Translations under genes and position numbers: made by a program
Shown here: positions 28,822 through 40,503 of the stretch, piece by piece
Layout: each line of letters starts with the position of its first letter
How positions within the stretch are numbered: the stretch's first letter is position 1
Assembly: GCF_022808775.1 (NCBI RefSeq)
Contig: NZ_JAKZLA010000002.1
Span: forward strand, 248,001-312,000
Length of the DNA: 64,000 nt
From: Geothrix terrae
GTDB taxonomy: Bacteria; Acidobacteriota; Holophagae; Holophagales; Holophagaceae
Direction of reading: 5' to 3'
The notes under the pieces: generated by a model
The model's database searches: none
What the model saw: only the letters and a program-made list of their open reading frames with translations
Told to the model about the DNA's origin: nothing

Positions 28822-29451
28822 ATGACCCTCGCGCCACCCGCCCCCCCTGCCATCCGGGCCGTGATCTTCGACTTCGGCCAGGTGGTCTGCACCTTCGACA
28901 ACCGCCGCATGTACCGCGCCCTCTCGGACCTCTGCGGCCTGCCGGAGCAGGATCTGGCCCGGCGCGTGGCCCAATCCGACCTTCCGCGAGCCTACGAGAC
29001 CGGCAAGATCTCCTCCCCGGCCTTCCTGGAGGGACTGTCCGCCCTGTGCGGCTTCGCCTTCCCCGAGGCCGCCTTCGTCCGGGCTTTCACAGACATCTTT
29101 GTGCCGATCCCGTCCACCTTCGACCTGATCCGGCGCCTGAGGCCCCGCTACCGCCTGGGCCTGCTCTCCAACACCAGCCCCTGGCACGCGGAGCACGGCA
29201 TCCGGACCACCGGGGTGTTCCCCCTCTTCGACGCCGTGACCTTCTCCTACGAGGTGGGCGCCATGAAGCCCGATCCCCGCATCTACCGGGACATGCTGGC
29301 CAAGCTCCGCCTCCCGCCCGAGGCCTGCGCCTTCATCGACGACCTCCCGGAGAACGTCGAAGGCGCCCGGGCCATCGGGATGCACGGAATCACCTACCCA
29401 GGGCCGACGGCCCTCCTGACCGCACTCCGGGCGCTTGGCGTCGAGCCCTGA
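28822..29451 (+). CDS. HAD-superfamily (subfamily IA) hydrolase
   Basis: A 209-residue phosphatase-like protein. Motif I is FDFGQVV (nucleophile Asp about residue 17), motif II LLSNTS (about 114-119), motif III MKPDPRIY (Lys about 152) and motif IV FIDDLPENVEGA (about 173-184). The DFG form of motif I resembles YihX-type sugar-phosphate phosphatases. The cap is helical. Substrate unknown. Confidence 0.85.
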   Translation: MTLAPPAPPAIRAVIFDFGQVVCTFDNRRMYRALSDLCGLPEQDLARRVAQSDLPRAYETGKISSPAFLEGLSALCGFAFPEAAFVRAFTDIFVPIPSTFDLIRRLRPRYRLGLLSNTSPWHAEHGIRTTGVFPLFDAVTFSYEVGAMKPDPRIYRDMLAKLRLPPEACAFIDDLPENVEGARAIGMHGITYPGPTALLTALRALGVEP

Positions 29452-29928
29452 TCAGCGGCGGGCCTTTCCCGTGGCCCGCTCGATGCGGATGCGCACGACC
29501 GCCGTGCGGAAGAGATCCTTGCCGATTTCCCGCGCCACCACGTCCGCATGGCCGGGGGCGAAGCGCAGCCCCAGGGCCTGCAGGGCCGACCGCTTCTCCG
29601 CCTCGTCCGCGATCAGCTCCGCGTGGCCGAAGACGATGACGCTGGCATAGCGGGTGGCCAGCTCCGCCGGAAGGGGCTCCGCCAGGGTCACGGCGCAGTA
29701 CGAGACCTTCGGGTTGACGGCCAGGTTGTCCAGCTTGTGCCCCTTGGTGGCGCAGTGGAGGATCAGGCTGCCCTCCACCACCGCGTGGTTCACCGGCACC
29801 GCGTAGGGCCAGCCGTCGGCGTCCACCGTGGCCAGCACGCCCCACTCCGCCTCGTCGAGCAGCTTCATGGCCTCGGCTTCGGTCAGGGCGCGGTCCCGGC
29901 GGCGGATGGGGTGGTTCGGGGCGCTCAT
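29452..29928 (-). CDS. pyridoxamine 5'-phosphate oxidase-fold protein
   Basis: A 158-residue split-barrel flavin-binding-type protein: LLDEAEWGVLATVDADGWPYAVPVNHAV at the start (residues 23-50) is the standard entry to this fold, followed by LILHCATKGHKLDNLAVNP, a landmark of the NimA/5-nitroimidazole-antibiotic-resistance-like subgroup. It probably binds FMN or haem. ATG overlaps the mutS stop (ATGA), so it is translated after mutS. Confidence 0.83.
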   Translation of the reverse strand: MSAPNHPIRRRDRALTEAEAMKLLDEAEWGVLATVDADGWPYAVPVNHAVVEGSLILHCATKGHKLDNLAVNPKVSYCAVTLAEPLPAELATRYASVIVFGHAELIADEAEKRSALQALGLRFAPGHADVVAREIGKDLFRTAVVRIRIERATGKARR

Positions 29929-32453
29929 GGGCGGTCCTTCTGCTTCATGGCCAGCCAGTTCAGCGCGTCGAGCGGTGTCATGCGGCTGAGGTCCAGGGCC
30001 TCCAGCTCGGCGCGGAGGGGATCGGCCTCGACTTCGAACAGCGGCAGGGCCGGCTGCAGCACCGTGGGCGCTTTGAGGGGGGTCTCGGGAGACTGGGCCA
30101 GCAGGCGCTGGGCCTTCTGGATGACGGCCTTCGGCAGGCCCGCCAGCCTCGCCACCTGGATGCCGTAGCTGCGGTCCGCGGGGCCCGGGGCCACGCGGTG
30201 GAGGAAGTGCAGCTGCTCCTCCCACTCCTGGACTTCCACATGGAGGTTCTGGATCCGGGCGTCGTCCGCCAGCTTCGTCATCTCGAAGTAGTGCGTGGCG
30301 AAGAGCGTCCGCGGCGCGCCAGATTTCAAATCGCGCAGGAAGACGGCGATGGCCTCGGCCAGGGCCAGGCCGTCGCGCGTGGAGGTGCCGCGGCCGATCT
30401 CGTCCAGGATCACGAGGCTCGCGGGGGTCGCCTGGTTGAGGATCCGCGCGGTCTCCGTCATCTCCACCATGAAGGTGGACTGGCCCTTGGCCAGCTGATC
30501 CGAGGCGCCGATGCGCGTGAAGATGCGGTCCACCAGGCCGAAGCGCATGAGCTCCGCGGGCACGAAGGAGCCCGTCTGGGCCAGCACCACGAGCAGCGCG
30601 GCCATCCGCAGGAAGGTGGACTTGCCGCCCATGTTGGGGCCCGTCACCACCGCCATGGGCTGGTCGGCGGTGAACTGGAGGTCGTTGGGAATGCACTCGC
30701 GGCCCAGGCGCGCCTCCAGCATGGGGTGGCGGGCGGAGGCCAGCACCAGCTCCCGCGCCTCGCCCAGCTCGGGACGCGTCCAGCCCGACAGCCGCGCCCG
30801 CTCCGCCAAGGCCGCCAGCACATCCAGCGCAGCGACAGCCCGGGCCAGACGGGTGAGGTCCGCGCGATGCTCCAGCACCAGGGCCAGCAGCCGCTGGAAC
30901 TGCACGGCCTCCAGGCGGACCTGGTCGCTCTCGGCGCTCAGGAGCCGCTGCTCGAAGGCCACCAGCTTCTCCGTGGTGAAGCGCTCGGCGTTGGCCAGCG
31001 TCTGCTTGCGGAGGAAGTGCCCGGGCACCGCGCCCAGGTTGGCCTTGGTGATCTCGAAGTAGTAGCCGAACACCCGGTTGTACTTGATTTTCAGGCTGGC
31101 GATGCCCGAGGCGGCGCGCTCTTCCTCCTCGAGTTCGAGCATCACCTGCTTGGCGTCCCGGGCCAGACGGCGCACGGCGTCCAGCTCCGCATCCACGCCC
31201 TCGCGGATGACGCCACCCTTCTCCAGGTCCAGGGGCGGAGCTTCCGCGAGGCAGCGCTGGAGCTCCGACAGCAGGGGCGTGCAGAGCGGCGTCTCCGAAG
31301 GCCAGAGGCCCAGATCCGCCACTTCCGTGGCCCAGCCTTCATCCTGGATCTTCGCCGGCAGCTTCTGGAGCACGGCCAGGCCCTCGCGGAGCTGGGCCAG
31401 CTCCGGCGGCGCGGCCAGGCCCAGGGCCACGCGGCCCAGCAGGCGGTCCAGGTCCGGCACCTGGTCCAGCAGGCCCTGGATGGGCGTGCGACGTCGGTCC
31501 TCCGTGAGCCAGGCCACCTGGGACCAGCGGCGTTCCAGGTCGCCGCGGTCCCGCAGCGGCTGTTCCAGCCAGGCCTTCAGCAACCGAGAGCCCAGCCGCG
31601 TGCGGCACTGGTCCAGCAGGGCCAGCAGCGAGCCCGCGCGGCCGCCGTCCAGGCCATTGGCCAGCACCTCCAGATGCCGGGCACTGGTGGCGTCCAGCAG
31701 CGGGCCCGAGGCGCCCAGCTCGAGGGACACGCCCTGAAGGTGCGCGGGACGCCCCTTCTGCGTGGTCTCCACATGATCCAGCAGGGCCGCCAGAGCGCCC
31801 AGGGCGGCCGGGTAGGGGTCGAGCCCCACGCCCTCCAGGTGCTGCCAGCCGAAGAAGGCCAGCACCTGCTGCTTCGCGCGGGAGGGCTCGAAGCGCCAGG
31901 CGGGCAGGCGCGTGCGGGCGGCCTCCAGATCGGGGAGATCCGCGGCGCCTTCGGCCAGGATGAGCTCCTGGGGGCCCAGGCGCTCCAGAGTGGCCCGCAG
32001 GGCTTCCTCGCCCTCGCCGGGCAGTACGCGCAGGGCCCCGGAGGCCAGCTGCAGCAGGGCCAGGCCCCAGGCGCTGCCGGAACGATGCAGCGCGCAGAGC
32101 CAGCGGGCGTCGTCGTCCAGCCAGGTGCCGGGCGTGATGATGCGCTTGATGGCGCGGGGGAGGAGGCCCTTGACCTCTTCGGCCTTGGCCGTAGGCTCGG
32201 CGATGGCCGCGGAGAAGCCCGCCGCCAGCAGCTTCGGAAGGTACGAATCCAGCGCGAAGTGGGGCACCCCGCACATGGGGGTTTCCGATTCCGTGCCCTT
32301 GCCGCGCATGGTGAGCGCGATCTCCAGCACCGGCGCCGCCCGCACCGCGTCCTCGCCCAGGATCTCGTAGAAATCCCCCATCCGCGTGAGCAGCACGGCC
32401 TCCCCCGCCTCGCGCTTGAGACCCGCGATCTGCTGCATCATCGGCGTGGACAT
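29925..32453 (-). CDS. mutS: DNA mismatch repair protein MutS
   Basis: An 842-residue protein, normal length for MutS. The mismatch-binding motif is RMGDFYE (about residues 24-30). The ATPase domain has Walker A TGPNMGGKST (about 605-614), the IFTRIGASDQLAKGQSTFMVEM segment, and Walker B LVILDEIGRGTSTRDG (about 680-695). It recognises mispairs and recruits MutL. No mutL is in the window. Downstream it is coupled to the PPOX-fold gene. Confidence 0.95.
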   Translation of the reverse strand: MSTPMMQQIAGLKREAGEAVLLTRMGDFYEILGEDAVRAAPVLEIALTMRGKGTESETPMCGVPHFALDSYLPKLLAAGFSAAIAEPTAKAEEVKGLLPRAIKRIITPGTWLDDDARWLCALHRSGSAWGLALLQLASGALRVLPGEGEEALRATLERLGPQELILAEGAADLPDLEAARTRLPAWRFEPSRAKQQVLAFFGWQHLEGVGLDPYPAALGALAALLDHVETTQKGRPAHLQGVSLELGASGPLLDATSARHLEVLANGLDGGRAGSLLALLDQCRTRLGSRLLKAWLEQPLRDRGDLERRWSQVAWLTEDRRRTPIQGLLDQVPDLDRLLGRVALGLAAPPELAQLREGLAVLQKLPAKIQDEGWATEVADLGLWPSETPLCTPLLSELQRCLAEAPPLDLEKGGVIREGVDAELDAVRRLARDAKQVMLELEEEERAASGIASLKIKYNRVFGYYFEITKANLGAVPGHFLRKQTLANAERFTTEKLVAFEQRLLSAESDQVRLEAVQFQRLLALVLEHRADLTRLARAVAALDVLAALAERARLSGWTRPELGEARELVLASARHPMLEARLGRECIPNDLQFTADQPMAVVTGPNMGGKSTFLRMAALLVVLAQTGSFVPAELMRFGLVDRIFTRIGASDQLAKGQSTFMVEMTETARILNQATPASLVILDEIGRGTSTRDGLALAEAIAVFLRDLKSGAPRTLFATHYFEMTKLADDARIQNLHVEVQEWEEQLHFLHRVAPGPADRSYGIQVARLAGLPKAVIQKAQRLLAQSPETPLKAPTVLQPALPLFEVEADPLRAELEALDLSRMTPLDALNWLAMKQKDRP

Positions 32454-32486
32454 AGGCTTCCTGACCTGAAAGAAAAAAGGAATGAA

Positions 32487-33011
32487 TTAAGCGGAGGGAA
32501 GCGGAGGGGCGGAGGAAAGCGGAGAAACCCTGGGGTTCAGGATGCGCTTGATGCCGCCGTCCTTCATGGGCCAACGCCAGAAGTTGAGGAGGAATCCAAG
32601 CCGTTTGGAGGCGCAACGCAGATAGGTCAACAGCTGTGCCTCGTGGAAATCCGTGAGGTGCTCCACGGTCTTCAATTCCAGCACGATCTCGCCCTCGACC
32701 AGCAGGTCCATCCGGTAGGCGACGGGAATCTCCAGGTTTTCGTAATGTATGCCGAGGGGAACTTGACGTTCGACCTTGAGCCCAGCCTTCTCGAGTTCGT
32801 AGGCCAGGCAAGCCTCATAGGCGCTTTCGAGCAGGCCGGGACCCAAGGCGCGCTGGACCTTGATGGCACAGCCCAGGATCGCCTCTGTCAAACGTTCCTG
32901 TTCCAGGCCCCCGCTCTCCTCCGCCACTCCGCTCTCCTCCGCTTCTTTCCCGATTCCTTTCACCAGGAAATCCTCATGCTCATGCCGTGACGTGAACCCC
33001 GATCTTCCCAC
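32487..33011 (-). CDS. GxxExxY protein (PD-(D/E)XK nuclease-like)
   Basis: Up to 174 residues. The core (about residues 40-165) contains the name-giving GLLESAYE and the nuclease-like pair [17 protein letters not shown], where D and ExK match the PD-(D/E)XK pattern (PF13366-like). The two ends of the frame are translated repeat DNA ([16 protein letters not shown] at the N terminus, [11 protein letters not shown] at the C terminus). The true start is uncertain: ATG at 33011 or a GTG at about 32963 with GAGGA before it. These proteins are widespread and of unknown function. The gene sits between mutS and an oxidoreductase gene and is bracketed by inverted repeats. Confidence 0.75.
   Translation of the reverse strand: MGRSGFTSRHEHEDFLVKGIGKEAEESGVAEESGGLEQERLTEAILGCAIKVQRALGPGLLESAYEACLAYELEKAGLKVERQVPLGIHYENLEIPVAYRMDLLVEGEIVLELKTVEHLTDFHEAQLLTYLRCASKRLGFLLNFWRWPMKDGGIKRILNPRVSPLSSAPPLPSA
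32489..32519 (+). repeat. left arm of inverted repeat around the GxxExxY gene
   Basis: 31 bp built from GCGGAG words. Its counterpart is at 32914-32944 in inverse orientation; 27 of 31 positions match. The arms enclose the GxxExxY core, suggesting a mobile or copied cassette. Confidence 0.6.
32914..32944 (-). repeat. right arm of inverted repeat around the GxxExxY gene
   Basis: 31 bp (CTCTCCTCCGCC-type) whose reverse complement matches 32489-32519 at 27 of 31 positions. Translated, it gives the Glu/Ser-rich N terminus of the reading frame. Confidence 0.6.
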
Positions 33012-33040
33012 AGCCGCTGGATTGCCGCGAAGATGGAGCC

Positions 33041-34132
33041 ATGGAACGGGTGGACAGCATCGTCATCGGAGCGGGCGTCGTGGGCCTGGCCCTGGCCCGC
33101 GAGCTGGCCCTCCGGGGCCGCGAGGTGGTGCTGCTGGAAGCCGAAGACCGCGTCGGCACCGGCATCAGCTCCCGCAACAGCGAGGTCATCCACGCGGGCA
33201 TCTACTATCCGACGGATTCCCTCAAGGCCCGCCTCTGCGTGGCCGGGAACCGGGCCCTCTACGCCTACTGCGCCGCCCGCGGCGTAGCGCACCGCCGCTG
33301 CGGCAAGCTCATCGTCGCCACGGAGCCCGGCCAGGTGGACGCCCTGAGGGCCCTCCAGGCCAAGGCCGAAGCCAACGGCGTGCGGGACCTCCGGTGGCTG
33401 GAGCCGGACGAAGCCCGCGCCCTGGAGCCCCGGCTCCGCTGCGCCGCGGCCCTGCTCTCCCCCAGCACGGGCATCGTGGACAGCCACGGCCTCATGCGGG
33501 CCCTGCGCATGGACGCGGAGGCCGCGGGCGCGGCCGTGGTGCTGAAAAGCCCCGTCCTCGGTGGCCTGGACACGCCGGAGGGCCTGCGGGTGGACGTGGG
33601 CGGCGCCGAGCCCATGAGCCTCGTGGCAGCGCGCGTGTTCAACTGCGCGGGCCTGGGCGCCCAGGCCGTGGCGCGGGGCTTCGCGGGCATCCGCCCCGGC
33701 AGCGTGCCGCCCCTGCACCTCTCGAAGGGCAGCTACTTCTCCCTGGCCGGCGCGGCCCCCTTCTCGCGGCTGGTCTACCCGGTGCCCGACGGGAGCCACC
33801 TGGGCGTGCACCTCACCCTGGACCTGGCAGGCCAGGCCCGGTTCGGGCCGGACATGGAGTGGGTGGACCGCGAGAGCTACGACGTGGACATCCGCCGGGC
33901 CGACGGCTTCTACGCCGAAGTCCGCAAGTACTGGCCCGGCCTCTCCGACGGCGCCCTCCAGCCCGCCTACGCCGGCATGCGGCCCAAGCTCCACGGCCCC
34001 GGGGAGCCCGCCCCCGACTTCGTCATCCAGCGCGAGGAGGTCCACGGGGTCCCCGGCCTGGTGAACCTGTTCGGCATCGAGTCCCCGGGCCTCACCGCCA
34101 GCCTGGCCCTGGCGAAGGAAGTGGCGGGCTAG
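33041..34132 (+). CDS. L-2-hydroxyglutarate oxidase-like FAD-dependent oxidoreductase
   Basis: A 363-residue DAO-type flavoprotein. The FAD-binding motif is [19 protein letters not shown] (about residues 8-26) and the LhgO/L2HGDH landmark [15 protein letters not shown] is at about 43-57; other landmarks are [11 protein letters not shown] and [17 protein letters not shown] at the C terminus. The likely reaction is oxidation of L-2-hydroxyglutarate to 2-oxoglutarate, a metabolite-repair step; related dehydrogenases cannot be excluded. A remnant of an unrelated barrel gene follows immediately. Confidence 0.85.
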   Translation: MERVDSIVIGAGVVGLALARELALRGREVVLLEAEDRVGTGISSRNSEVIHAGIYYPTDSLKARLCVAGNRALYAYCAARGVAHRRCGKLIVATEPGQVDALRALQAKAEANGVRDLRWLEPDEARALEPRLRCAAALLSPSTGIVDSHGLMRALRMDAEAAGAAVVLKSPVLGGLDTPEGLRVDVGGAEPMSLVAARVFNCAGLGAQAVARGFAGIRPGSVPPLHLSKGSYFSLAGAAPFSRLVYPVPDGSHLGVHLTLDLAGQARFGPDMEWVDRESYDVDIRRADGFYAEVRKYWPGLSDGALQPAYAGMRPKLHGPGEPAPDFVIQREEVHGVPGLVNLFGIESPGLTASLALAKEVAG

Positions 34133-34323
34133 GCCGCCGATTCACGCCGGACCACTGGACCTTCAAGGCCGAGGTTCTCTCGGTGGACTTCGGCAAGGTC
34201 TCCGTGGATGCAGGGACCCACACGGCCGGCATACCCTCGATCGCCGATCCCTCCGGCACCTCCATCCCCCCGGTCAGCCTAAAGGCGGAAGTCGCCCGTA
34301 TCGGCTTCAGCTACACGTCCTGA
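34133..34323 (+). pseudogene. 3' remnant of an outer-membrane beta-barrel gene
   Basis: About 62 codons without a start follow the oxidoreductase stop, reading ...FTPDHWTFKAEVLSVDFGKVSV and ending ...LKAEVARIGFSYTS then TGA. Alternating strands with D-H-W and VARIGFSY are typical of the last strands of porin-like or Opa/OmpW-type barrels. The 5' part of such a gene is missing. I infer a deletion that removed the start and joined the remainder to this position. It cannot be expressed as a barrel. Confidence 0.55.
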
Positions 34324-34412
34324 ATCCGGGCCCGGATCGGGCCGCCGGCGAATGAGCCGGCGTGAGCGGGCTCATTGCTTGGGGGGGCTTCCACGCGGGC
34401 GCCGGGTTTTCT

Positions 34413-34442
34413 GAGACACCCGCGGGCTCCAGGGTCGATAAT
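34413..34442 (+). promoter_or_regulatory. candidate promoter of the kinase gene
   Basis: GAGACA (34413-34418) and GATAAT (34437-34442) with an 18-bp spacer resemble a sigma-70 promoter (4 of 6 and 5 of 6 positions). Transcription would start about 8 nt before the kinase ATG at 34457. Confidence 0.35.
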
Positions 34443-34456
34443 CCTGAGGCCCGCCC

Positions 34457-37400
34457 ATGACCGACCTCCTCCCGGATCCCCCCTCACCCTCTTCCGGCCC
34501 TGGCGGAAGGGGGGACGACTGGACCGCCGCCACTCCGGAACCACCGCAGGATGCGACCCGGCTCGAGCGGACCGACCGGCCCTCCTGGAACTCCGGCGAC
34601 CGCACCCCCGGCCTGAGCCACGCGGAACTCCTGGCCCGCTTCCCGCTGCCCCGGGAGGGGCGCTACGAGGCCCTGGAGGTGGTCGCCGAGGGCGGGATGG
34701 GGGTGGTTTACCGGGCCTTCGACCGCCAGCTGCAGCGCACCGTGGCCATCAAGCTCCTCAAGCGGCTGGAACGGGAGGACACCGAGCGCTTCCTCCAGGA
34801 GGCGCGGGTCCAGGCCCAGCTGGAACACCCGAACATCTGCCACATCTTCGAGGTCGGCGAGGCGAACGGGCAACCCTACCTCGTCATGCAGTTCGTGGAT
34901 GGCCCGACCCTCCGGGAAGCCAATGCGGGCCTCGACCTGCGGGCCAAGGTGGAGGTCATCCTCCAGACCGCCGAGGCCCTGCACGCCTGCCATCGCGCCG
35001 GCATCGTCCACCGCGATGTCAAGCCTGGCAACGTGATGCTGCAGAAGACCGACAAGGGCCTGCACGCCTACCTCATGGACTTCGGTGTGGCGCGGGATCT
35101 GGACGCCATCTCGCACACCCACACCCACGCCATCATGGGCACCCCCATGTACCTGAGCCCCGAGCAGGCGCTGGGCCGCGCCGACAAGGTGGACCGCCGC
35201 TCGGATGTCTACGCCCTCGGCACCCTCCTCTACGAGTGCGTCGCGGGAGTGCCCCCCTTCCGGGGCGCGACCCCGCTGGCCCTGCTGAGGAGCATCGCCG
35301 AAGACGAGCCCATGCCCCCGGCCCGCCTCGCCCCCGGGCTTCCGCGGGACCTCCAGACCATCATCCTCAAGGCCCTGGAGAAGGAACCTGAGCGCCGCTA
35401 CGACTCGGCCCGGGCCTTCGGCGAGGACCTCCGCCGCTTCCTCGACGGCGATCCGATCCAGGCCCGGCGTCCCTCCCTCCTCTACCGCGCGGATCGGCTC
35501 TTCCGGCGGAACCGGCCGGCGGCGATCCTCCTGACCTGCTTCCTCCTGGCGGCGGTCTACGGCCTCTTCTCCGCCCTGAGGGCCCGTTCCCAGGCGCGCT
35601 TCGCCCAGCAGCTGGCCCAGGAGGTGGAGCGCCTCAACAGCCGCATCTTCCAGGTGCGCAGCCTGCCCCGACACCCCACGGGTCCGGAGCTTCTGGAGGT
35701 CCGCGCCGCCCTGGCGCGGCTCCAGGCCGAGACCGAGGTACAGGGGCGCTGGGCCCAGGGGCCCGCCCGCCTCGCCCTCGGTCGCGGCCACCTCGCCCTG
35801 GGGGACCTGGAGCAGGCCCGCATCCAGCTCGAGGCGGCCCGGAAGGCCGTGCCCCGGGATCCGGACGCCGCCCAGGCCCTCGGCACCACCCTGGCGCGCC
35901 TCTACGTGGCGGAGCTCGAAGGCCTCCATGGCCAGGCCCTGGAGGAGCGCCGCCGGGACCTGGAGTCCACCCTCCGCGGTCCGGCCCTGGCCCTCCTGCG
36001 TGAGGCGCAGGGCCGAAGCCTGGAGGGCTCCGCCTACGCCGAGGGCCTGCTCGCCCTCGTGGAGGGCCGCCATGACGAGGCCCTGCAGAAGGCGAAGGAG
36101 GCCCAGGCCCTTCAGCCCTGGTTCCCGGAGCCCTGGCTGCTGGAAGCCGAAGTCCGCCAGGAGGTGGCCTTCGACCTGCTCGCCAAAGGCCGGCGGGAGG
36201 ATGCCCTGGCCCAGATCGGAGAGGAGGGCGCCGCCCTCGCGGCGGCCCAGGACCGCGCCCGCAGCGCCCCCGAGCCCCTGGTGGAGGAGGCCCAGCGCCG
36301 CTTCGTCCTGCTGGGCCTGAAGGTGGACCAGGGCCAGGCCACCCCGGTGGATCGCGACTGGGCGCTCGCCCCCGTCCGCGAGGCCCTGACGGTGGACCGT
36401 GACAACTGGCGGGCGCACAGCTACGGGACCGCCATCCACCGCCGCTGGGCCGCCTACCTCCTGAACCACGGCGAGGACCCCAGCTCCGAACTCGACGCCG
36501 CCGCGTCGGACGCCGAGATGGCCCTCACGCTCCGGCCCGCCGAGGCCGCCCTGTGGGTGAACTGGGCCACGGTCCTGCGCAACCGCGCCGAGCGCGAGAT
36601 GGCCCAGGGACGGGATCCGGAGCCGTTCCTGTCCAAGGCGGAGGCCGGCCTTCAGAAGGCGCTCGGGCAGCCGCGCCTGCACGACTACCTCCTGGACGCG
36701 CTCGGCAACATCCACGCCCTGCGGGGCGAGCGCCAGCTCCAGACCGGAAAGGATCCGACGGCGGAGGTCCGGGCCGCTGCCAATCATCTGGAAGCCGCCT
36801 CCGCCCTGCGCCCCTGGGTCGGCCACGACTACAGCGAGGGCGCGGCCTACCAGACTCTGGCCCAGTACCAGGCCTGGGCCGGCGCCGATCCCCACGCCGC
36901 GCTCCAGGAGGCCCTGCGCTGTCACCGGAAGGGCCTGGCCCTCCAGCCCTCGTCGCGGCTCTCGCGCCTGGGCCTGGCCACCGCCCTCCTGGATCGGGCC
37001 GCCGCGGATCTGAACCAGGGCCGGGACGCCACCGCGGACCTGGCCGAGGCCCGACGGGAGATCGGAAGCGTCCTGGCCCGGGGCCCTGGCCAGGCGGACG
37101 CCCTGGCGGCCAGCGCCCGCGAGCGGCTGCTTTCGGCCCTCGCCGCCCGCGCCTCCGCGCCGGCCCGGGAGGCCCTGGACCTCCAGAGACGCGCCGTGAT
37201 GGCCGCCCCTGGCAACCCCGGCCTCCAGCTCGCCTGGGGAGCCCTGGCCCTCGAGGCCGCCCGGGAGCTGCGGCTGCCCCTGGACCCCGGCGCGGCCGCC
37301 GCCCTCCGCAGCGCCGCCCGCACGCGTCCCTGGGACGGCTGGGCCCAGCTGCTGGACGCGGAGCGGGTGAAGCGGGAGGGGCGCCCGGACGAGGCCCGGA

Positions 37401-37471
37401 CCCTGGCAGCCAAGGCCCTCCAGCTCAACCCGACGCTGAAGCGCGAGGCGGCGAGGCGGGGCCTGGCCTGA
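34457..37471 (+). CDS. membrane Ser/Thr protein kinase with TPR-like extracytoplasmic domain
   Basis: A 1004-residue Hanks-type kinase. After a disordered proline-rich N terminus (1-55), the kinase domain spans about 70-335: AEGGMGVVY, VAIK (Lys99), HRDVKPGN, LMDFGVARD, and MGTPMYLSPEQ with the catalytic and activation-loop elements intact. A single membrane helix lies at about 355-375 (ILLTCFLLAAVYGLFSAL). The remaining 620 residues are alanine- and leucine-rich helical repeats (TPR-like, for example ALGRGHLALGDLEQARIQLEAARKAVP), probably periplasmic. It presumably phosphorylates cytoplasmic targets in response to something bound by the repeats. Confidence 0.88.
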   Translation: MTDLLPDPPSPSSGPGGRGDDWTAATPEPPQDATRLERTDRPSWNSGDRTPGLSHAELLARFPLPREGRYEALEVVAEGGMGVVYRAFDRQLQRTVAIKLLKRLEREDTERFLQEARVQAQLEHPNICHIFEVGEANGQPYLVMQFVDGPTLREANAGLDLRAKVEVILQTAEALHACHRAGIVHRDVKPGNVMLQKTDKGLHAYLMDFGVARDLDAISHTHTHAIMGTPMYLSPEQALGRADKVDRRSDVYALGTLLYECVAGVPPFRGATPLALLRSIAEDEPMPPARLAPGLPRDLQTIILKALEKEPERRYDSARAFGEDLRRFLDGDPIQARRPSLLYRADRLFRRNRPAAILLTCFLLAAVYGLFSALRARSQARFAQQLAQEVERLNSRIFQVRSLPRHPTGPELLEVRAALARLQAETEVQGRWAQGPARLALGRGHLALGDLEQARIQLEAARKAVPRDPDAAQALGTTLARLYVAELEGLHGQALEERRRDLESTLRGPALALLREAQGRSLEGSAYAEGLLALVEGRHDEALQKAKEAQALQPWFPEPWLLEAEVRQEVAFDLLAKGRREDALAQIGEEGAALAAAQDRARSAPEPLVEEAQRRFVLLGLKVDQGQATPVDRDWALAPVREALTVDRDNWRAHSYGTAIHRRWAAYLLNHGEDPSSELDAAASDAEMALTLRPAEAALWVNWATVLRNRAEREMAQGRDPEPFLSKAEAGLQKALGQPRLHDYLLDALGNIHALRGERQLQTGKDPTAEVRAAANHLEAASALRPWVGHDYSEGAAYQTLAQYQAWAGADPHAALQEALRCHRKGLALQPSSRLSRLGLATALLDRAAADLNQGRDATADLAEARREIGSVLARGPGQADALAASARERLLSALAARASAPAREALDLQRRAVMAAPGNPGLQLAWGALALEAARELRLPLDPGAAAALRSAARTRPWDGWAQLLDAERVKREGRPDEARTLAAKALQLNPTLKREAARRGLA

Positions 37472-37486
37472 ACCGGCGGCCTCCGC

Positions 37487-37706
37487 TCAGCGAGCCACCT
37501 CCGCAGCCAGCAGCTCCAGGTCGCTCCCAGGCGATCGGCGCGCTTCCCAGAACTGCCGATACTGGGCGAGCCAGCCGGAGGCCTTGCCGTGGGGCTTCGT
37601 CTCCAGCCGGCAGGCTCATATGGAAGGGTTCGGCCAGAGCCTTGACGGTGGCCTCGCCCGAGGACAGGCGGGAAGGATCCGCCAGGGCAGCGAAGGTAGA
37701 GCGGGG
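37487..37706 (-). pseudogene. decayed ArsR-family regulator gene
   Basis: Read leftward, one frame gives TFAALADPSRLSSGEATVKALAEPFHMSLPA, the start of an ArsR winged helix of the kind linked to SRPBCC/AHSA1 proteins. After a frame change the sequence continues SGWLAQYRQFWEARR... and ends ...LLAAEVAR then TGA (37487-37489), the usual C-terminal helix of that family. The middle (second half of the HTH and the wing) and the N-terminal start codon are missing. Internal deletions and a frameshift make it non-functional. No SRPBCC partner is beside it. Confidence 0.6.
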
Positions 37707-37790
37707 GGAAGGAGCGTACGTTTAATTTATAGAAGAAAATTTTAGTGTAATCCAATCATATTTGTCTCATCATGGAACCCGAGGTGGTTC
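37707..37790. promoter_or_regulatory. AT-rich promoter region of clpB
   Basis: About 80 bp of low GC with T/A-rich stretches (37720-37770), between the ArsR remnant and clpB. It very likely holds the clpB promoter, but I see no clear heat-shock element. Confidence 0.35.
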
Positions 37791-40364
<2,574 letters not shown>

Positions 40365-40436
40365 GCGCCCTCGCCCGGCAGCCGCTCACCCGGCGCTCTG
40401 CTTGGGTTCACGGGCCGGGCCTGCTCCCCCGCGATC

Positions 40437-40457
40437 GGACGCGCCACGGGCGCGTCC
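40437..40457 (+). terminator. 9-bp GC hairpin between the clpB repeats
   Basis: GGACGCGCC (40437-40445), 3-nt loop, GGCGCGTCC (40449-40457): perfect stem 73 bp after the clpB stop. It lacks a T-run, so termination is uncertain. Confidence 0.4.
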
Positions 40458-40503
40458 TCCCACTCGGCCCGCGCTGCGCTTGGCCTCGCGGAGCGGGTCC
40501 CGC

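Noticed and set aside
30198..32990. 930-codon antisense frame over mutS
   Set aside because: Mirror of a conserved gene; composition is Gln/His/Gly-rich without any recognisable motif.
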